NCBI GenBank assembly: GCA_900323505.1
Contig: OOIN01000002.1
Location: 744,001-808,000 of the forward strand
Direction: 5' to 3'
Length of the DNA stretch: 64,000 bases
Source of the DNA: Ustilago trichophora
Taxonomy: Eukaryota; Basidiomycota; Ustilaginomycetes; Ustilaginales; Ustilaginaceae
This document shows, in pieces, positions 60,868 through 64,000 of the stretch. A program made the position numbers and the translations under genes. Position 1 is the first letter of the stretch. Every line of letters begins with the position of its first letter. The notes under the pieces are model-generated. The model did not search any database. It was not told the origin of the DNA and was given only the letters and a program-made list of their open reading frames with translations.

Positions 60868-62487
60868 ATGGTTACGGCTTCATACAGGCCAGCAAAGAAG
60901 ATGCGATCGACTCAGCGCAGCTGGCTGCTGCTCTTCGCGTGCTTGTTGCTATCTGTGTGGACTGCAAATGCCGTGATGGTAGAGGGCCTCATTCCACCAA
61001 GGGCACAGGCCGTGCCATCGACTTTCGATCAACCTTTTGCTCTCTCATCTTACCTGCAAAAGGTCTTTGGCTCTTCCATCCGATCCCTCTTTGATACTGA
61101 CCAGACCAAACACGCAGGGATCAAGACCTTTGGGCTGAGGGAAGCCTATCACCAAGGAATCGGCGACAAGGCGCACGAGCGGGCCAAAGCTCGCTTCGAC
61201 TTTAGCATCACAGCAGACCATGTTCAAGCAAGTCAAGCCGATCTGAACTACATTCCCGCAATCAGAACTGTCCGGCAGCGCATCACTCGAGCCAAAGACC
61301 CGAACAAGTATCTCGAGGTACGTGGGCAATCTTACAAGGAAGCCATGTGCGCGGCTTCCACAGAGCTGGATTGGGAGGATGTAGATGTGGAAGCACCCGA
61401 TGTCACCGATCGTACCACAGTGCTAGCTTTCGCCAAAATGGCAGCTTCTGCGTACAAGAACGACACTTCGGACTGGGATGGCATGGGAGGATTTGACCCC
61501 ACCAACTCGTTTGGCTGGGAAGGCGATGGCATCCGAGGCCATATCTTCACAACGCACGACAACGATACGATCGTAGTGGCTCTCAAGGGCACCTCGAATG
61601 CATTCCTCGGCGGTGGAGATACCGCACGTCGAGACAAGACCAACGACAATCTGCTCTTCTCGTGCTGCTGCGCTCGCGTCTCTTGGTCGTGGACGACAGT
61701 GTGCGACTGCTACCAAGGTCATGGCGACTCTTGCGGTCAGACATGTGTTGAGCGCGCCTTGATTGAAAAGTCGCTCTACTACCCCGCCATCACAGATCTG
61801 TTCAACAACATCTCGTACGCCTACCCAGACTCGCAAGTTTGGATCACGGGTCACAGTCTCGGTGGCGCCTTGTCGTCGCTGCTGGGCATGACGTTTGGCG
61901 TACCCACCGTCACGTTCCAAGCGCCCGGTGAACGAATGGCAGCGATGCGATTGCATCTGCCCCTTCCACCCGCAAAGCATCCCGACGAAGACCCAGTAGC
62001 GGCTTTGCCCATCACGCACGTGTACAACAACGCAGACCCCATCGCCACTGGCCAGTGCAACGGTGCTGCGTCGCTCTGCTCCAACTTTGGCTATGCGATG
62101 GAATCCAAGTGTCACGCGGGAAAGAGCATTGTCTACGACACGATGGGCAAGTTGGGTTGGTCTCAGTCGGTCAACCAGCATCGAATCAATACGTTGGTGG
62201 ATGACGTGCTGACTGAAGATTGGAGTGACAAGGTGCGCAAGAAGAAGGCTAAGCTACGCAGCGTCGGTATTTTCGACAAGTCAGACGGTGGGGAGGTGGT
62301 GAGGACGAAGGGATGGAGATGGCCATGGCACCGAGGAGAGGATGCCAACGATGGTGGTGATACCGACGAGGACACTGATGAGGATGACAAGCTGGCGGTA
62401 CCCAGAGCGAGGTCGGAGGAGAAATGCCGCGATTGCACCAACTGGCATTTCACCGATGATGCATCGGATGACGGGCCGTCGAGCTGA
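60868..62487 (+). CDS. ATG15: Autophagy lipase Atg15
   Basis: 539 aa from ATG 60868 (a second ATG at 60901 would trim 11 residues). A signal-anchor helix (SWLLLFACLLLSVWTANAV) lies at residues 17-36, then an alpha/beta-hydrolase class 3 lipase domain. The nucleophile is S330 in GHSLGG; the likely acid is D390 (NNADPIATG) and the histidine H438 (VNQHRIN). The blocks TFQAPGERMAAMRLHLP and YAMESKCHAGKSIVYDT are specific to Atg15. Cys-rich CCCARVSW lies before the nucleophile. Atg15 is a type II membrane phospholipase delivered through the multivesicular pathway to the vacuole, where it breaks down autophagic bodies. The C-terminus is acidic. Intronless. Confidence 0.93.
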   Translation: MVTASYRPAKKMRSTQRSWLLLFACLLLSVWTANAVMVEGLIPPRAQAVPSTFDQPFALSSYLQKVFGSSIRSLFDTDQTKHAGIKTFGLREAYHQGIGDKAHERAKARFDFSITADHVQASQADLNYIPAIRTVRQRITRAKDPNKYLEVRGQSYKEAMCAASTELDWEDVDVEAPDVTDRTTVLAFAKMAASAYKNDTSDWDGMGGFDPTNSFGWEGDGIRGHIFTTHDNDTIVVALKGTSNAFLGGGDTARRDKTNDNLLFSCCCARVSWSWTTVCDCYQGHGDSCGQTCVERALIEKSLYYPAITDLFNNISYAYPDSQVWITGHSLGGALSSLLGMTFGVPTVTFQAPGERMAAMRLHLPLPPAKHPDEDPVAALPITHVYNNADPIATGQCNGAASLCSNFGYAMESKCHAGKSIVYDTMGKLGWSQSVNQHRINTLVDDVLTEDWSDKVRKKKAKLRSVGIFDKSDGGEVVRTKGWRWPWHRGEDANDGGDTDEDTDEDDKLAVPRARSEEKCRDCTNWHFTDDASDDGPSS

Positions 62488-63710
62488 AACTCGAAACACA
62501 CTGCATCTCTTTTACATTTATACCCCCTCCAACGACGATATATGAAAAGCAAACGCTTCTACCGCTTCTCATCACACCCTTTGAGCCTCTCTCTAGTTCA
62601 TCTTAACATTCACACTGCATGAGATATTTGCGCCTATATTCAACTTTGTCCTTCACGCCCATTGATTGAGCATTAAATTTGTGTATCATAGATTGTCATT
62701 TCGTTGCAACATTGACGCGAGACACTTTTTGGGTTATGATATGCGTACCAAAGGAGGGATCGACTTCCGAGCTAGCCTTTGTTGAGTCAAAATGGAATCG
62801 TCCCGAGCGAGAGTTGAAGGAAATGAGTTAAGGCCCTTTTGTAGTTGCAGTAGGTGCAAGTTGGGTTGGTTATTCGAGATCTCTGAGGGAGCATCCAGTG
62901 GAGCTGTACAGTACAGTAGGGTGTGTGTGGTAGAAAGGGGTCAAATAAAAGACCTTTTCTGAAGCAAAATCAAAAATGCGAACGAGGAGATTCTCTGCCA
63001 ACGCGCTGTGATTTAGAAATAATTTTTCTTTAAAAAAATGAATTTTTGTTTCGGCAGAGCAGCAGGAGGAGCGGGCGGAGTGTAGTGTAGTGCAATGTAG
63101 GGCACCGTGCACTCTGACTGACACTCTCGGCATTGCTGGCTCAGAGAGAAAGAGACGAGGAACGGCAGGGATTGCATCGATTTTGGATGCTGCACTGCCC
63201 CGCGCTGTGTGTGTGCACTGCCTCTTTCCTTGACGCGCTCTCTCTCTCTCTGGCTCTGTTCCTGCAAAAGCAACTTGAACACGAGCTCCGCACCAAAGCC
63301 AAAAGCTACAGTATCGCGTTACGTTGTTTCACAACCAACGACATTCTTGTCGTTCATATACCAACTACGTCGTTGTAGAGCAAACCAACAAAACAGCAAA
63401 AGCGTAGATAACGACGTACTGATTCGGATCAAACGACCAAAGACAACTTGCTGTATATGCAGCGAGATCGGCTTGTGATGCGCACAGCCGAGCATCCTTA
63501 GAAGAAGAAGAAGAAGAAGAAGAAGAAGAAGAAGAGGAAGAGGAAGCGTCTTTTCTTGACTTCGACGGCGACATAGAATCTCCTGGTTGAGATCTGATCG
63601 TATCCCAACGCTGCACGAGGCTTGCCCTTCTTGTCGGTGCTCGCTTCTGGTGTCTGTCATACAAGATTCCTTCCGATAAACCCCCGGGCGACACGCGACC
63701 CCCTGCCACC
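62488..63710. promoter_or_regulatory. Intergenic region before the last gene
   Basis: About 1.2 kb. CTGTACAGTACAGTAGG (62904-62920) is the recurring motif. An (AGA)n/(GAA)n microsatellite (about 63499-63544) lies about 170 bp before the ATG at 63711. T/A-rich stretch at 63018-63055. No gene supported. Confidence 0.5.
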
Positions 63711-64000
63711 ATGTCAAATCCATACTACCCAACACAGCCTCAAAGGCAACCCGCATACGATAACCCGCTAAACCCACCTTACGGCACTCGCAATGGCGAT
63801 TCACGGCAGCCATTCCCCAACTCTTCTTCCTCCCAGGTCAACATACTCCGCAACGATCACGACGGCATAGATTACCATCACTACCATCATCCACCTCCTC
63901 CACACTCCCTCCAACCCTATCACGACCCCTACGCCACGCTGACTCCCAACGACGAACGCAACCGTCCCGTCTTCTCCAACGAAAATCTCATGCGTTCCAC
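63711..64000 (+). CDS. N-terminus of an unidentified gene, runs off the window
   Basis: The frame is open from ATG 63711 (preceded by GCCACC, a good initiation context) to the window end, 96 codons. The product begins MSNPYYPTQPQRQPAYDNPL and is rich in Pro, Tyr, His, Asn and Gln, with a His/Pro block (DYHHYHHPPPPHS). Such low-complexity N-termini are common in large fungal membrane enzymes such as chitin or glucan synthases, but nothing here proves the identity. 3' part missing. Confidence 0.6.
   Translation, partial: MSNPYYPTQPQRQPAYDNPLNPPYGTRNGDSRQPFPNSSSSQVNILRNDHDGIDYHHYHHPPPPHSLQPYHDPYATLTPNDERNRPVFSNENLMRS

Noticed and set aside
63499..63544. GAA-repeat as a coding Ser/Leu tract on the minus strand
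   Set aside because: The minus-strand frames through it have no other support; it lies in the leader of the plus-strand gene at 63711.
1..64000. CRISPR arrays, rRNA, tRNA or prokaryotic-type operons
   Set aside because: No spaced direct-repeat array, no recognisable tRNA T-loop context and no rRNA-like sequence were found by eye; the genes are eukaryotic with spliceosomal introns. A tRNA-scan could still find a diverged tRNA.

Overview
This is nuclear DNA of a basidiomycete, very probably a smut fungus of the Ustilaginaceae (Ustilago/Sporisorium/Pseudozyma type). The basis is the set of eukaryotic housekeeping proteins, genes with no or few short GT-AG introns, a seven-helix membrane protein of a basidiomycete family (DUF6534-like), and a tandem cluster of small secreted cysteine-containing proteins of the kind smuts use as plant-infection effectors. 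The species is inferred from style, not from a marker gene. Splice sites were placed by eye from GT/AG signals, reading frame and protein continuity.

Layout. 0-9 kb: a small membrane protein of unknown function, then a repeat-rich interval with several copies of a short foldback (MITE-like) element, a two-RRM RNA-binding protein (-), and a protein with a helical N-terminus and a GAR (GAS2) microtubule-binding domain (+). 8.9-19.5 kb: a six-exon short-chain dehydrogenase (+), a large multi-fasciclin vacuolar-type membrane protein (-), a RING-CH membrane E3 ligase (+), glycine cleavage H protein (-) and the Elongator catalytic subunit ELP3 (+). 19.5-24.0 kb is gene-poor. 24-43 kb is dense: a DUF6534-type membrane protein, a mitochondrial carrier, an NDUFAF3-like complex I assembly factor, a Zap1-like zinc-finger regulator, the pyruvate dehydrogenase E3-binding protein (PDX1), an RPA34-like RNA polymerase I subunit, a membrane-anchored SDR, an acidic protein of unknown function, and an unusual AlkB-like dioxygenase with a long N-terminal region and Cys-rich zinc-finger-like motifs.

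43.2-49.0 kb is the accessory part: four intact paralogous secreted proteins (all +, intronless, 142-166 aa, invariant C-x12-C) interleaved with at least three decayed copies (a stop/frameshift pseudogene, an internally deleted copy and an orphan promoter). Their upstream regions share an inverted-repeat motif and TATA boxes. This birth-and-death effector cluster is the most interesting system in the window.

49-64 kb: a Jsn1/Puf2-like RRM+PUF mRNA-binding protein (-), a 4-kb non-coding interval with a pyrimidine-rich leader, a large disordered protein of unknown function, the autophagy lipase Atg15, and the start of a further gene that runs off the end.

A short motif (GTACAGTAC and its variants) recurs in many upstream intergenic regions of the housekeeping genes and was not seen in the effector cluster. 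The housekeeping genes are not an operon; many are arranged head-to-head with shared 0.5-0.7 kb promoters. Mitochondrial functions are well represented (GCSH, carrier, NDUFAF3-like, PDX1).
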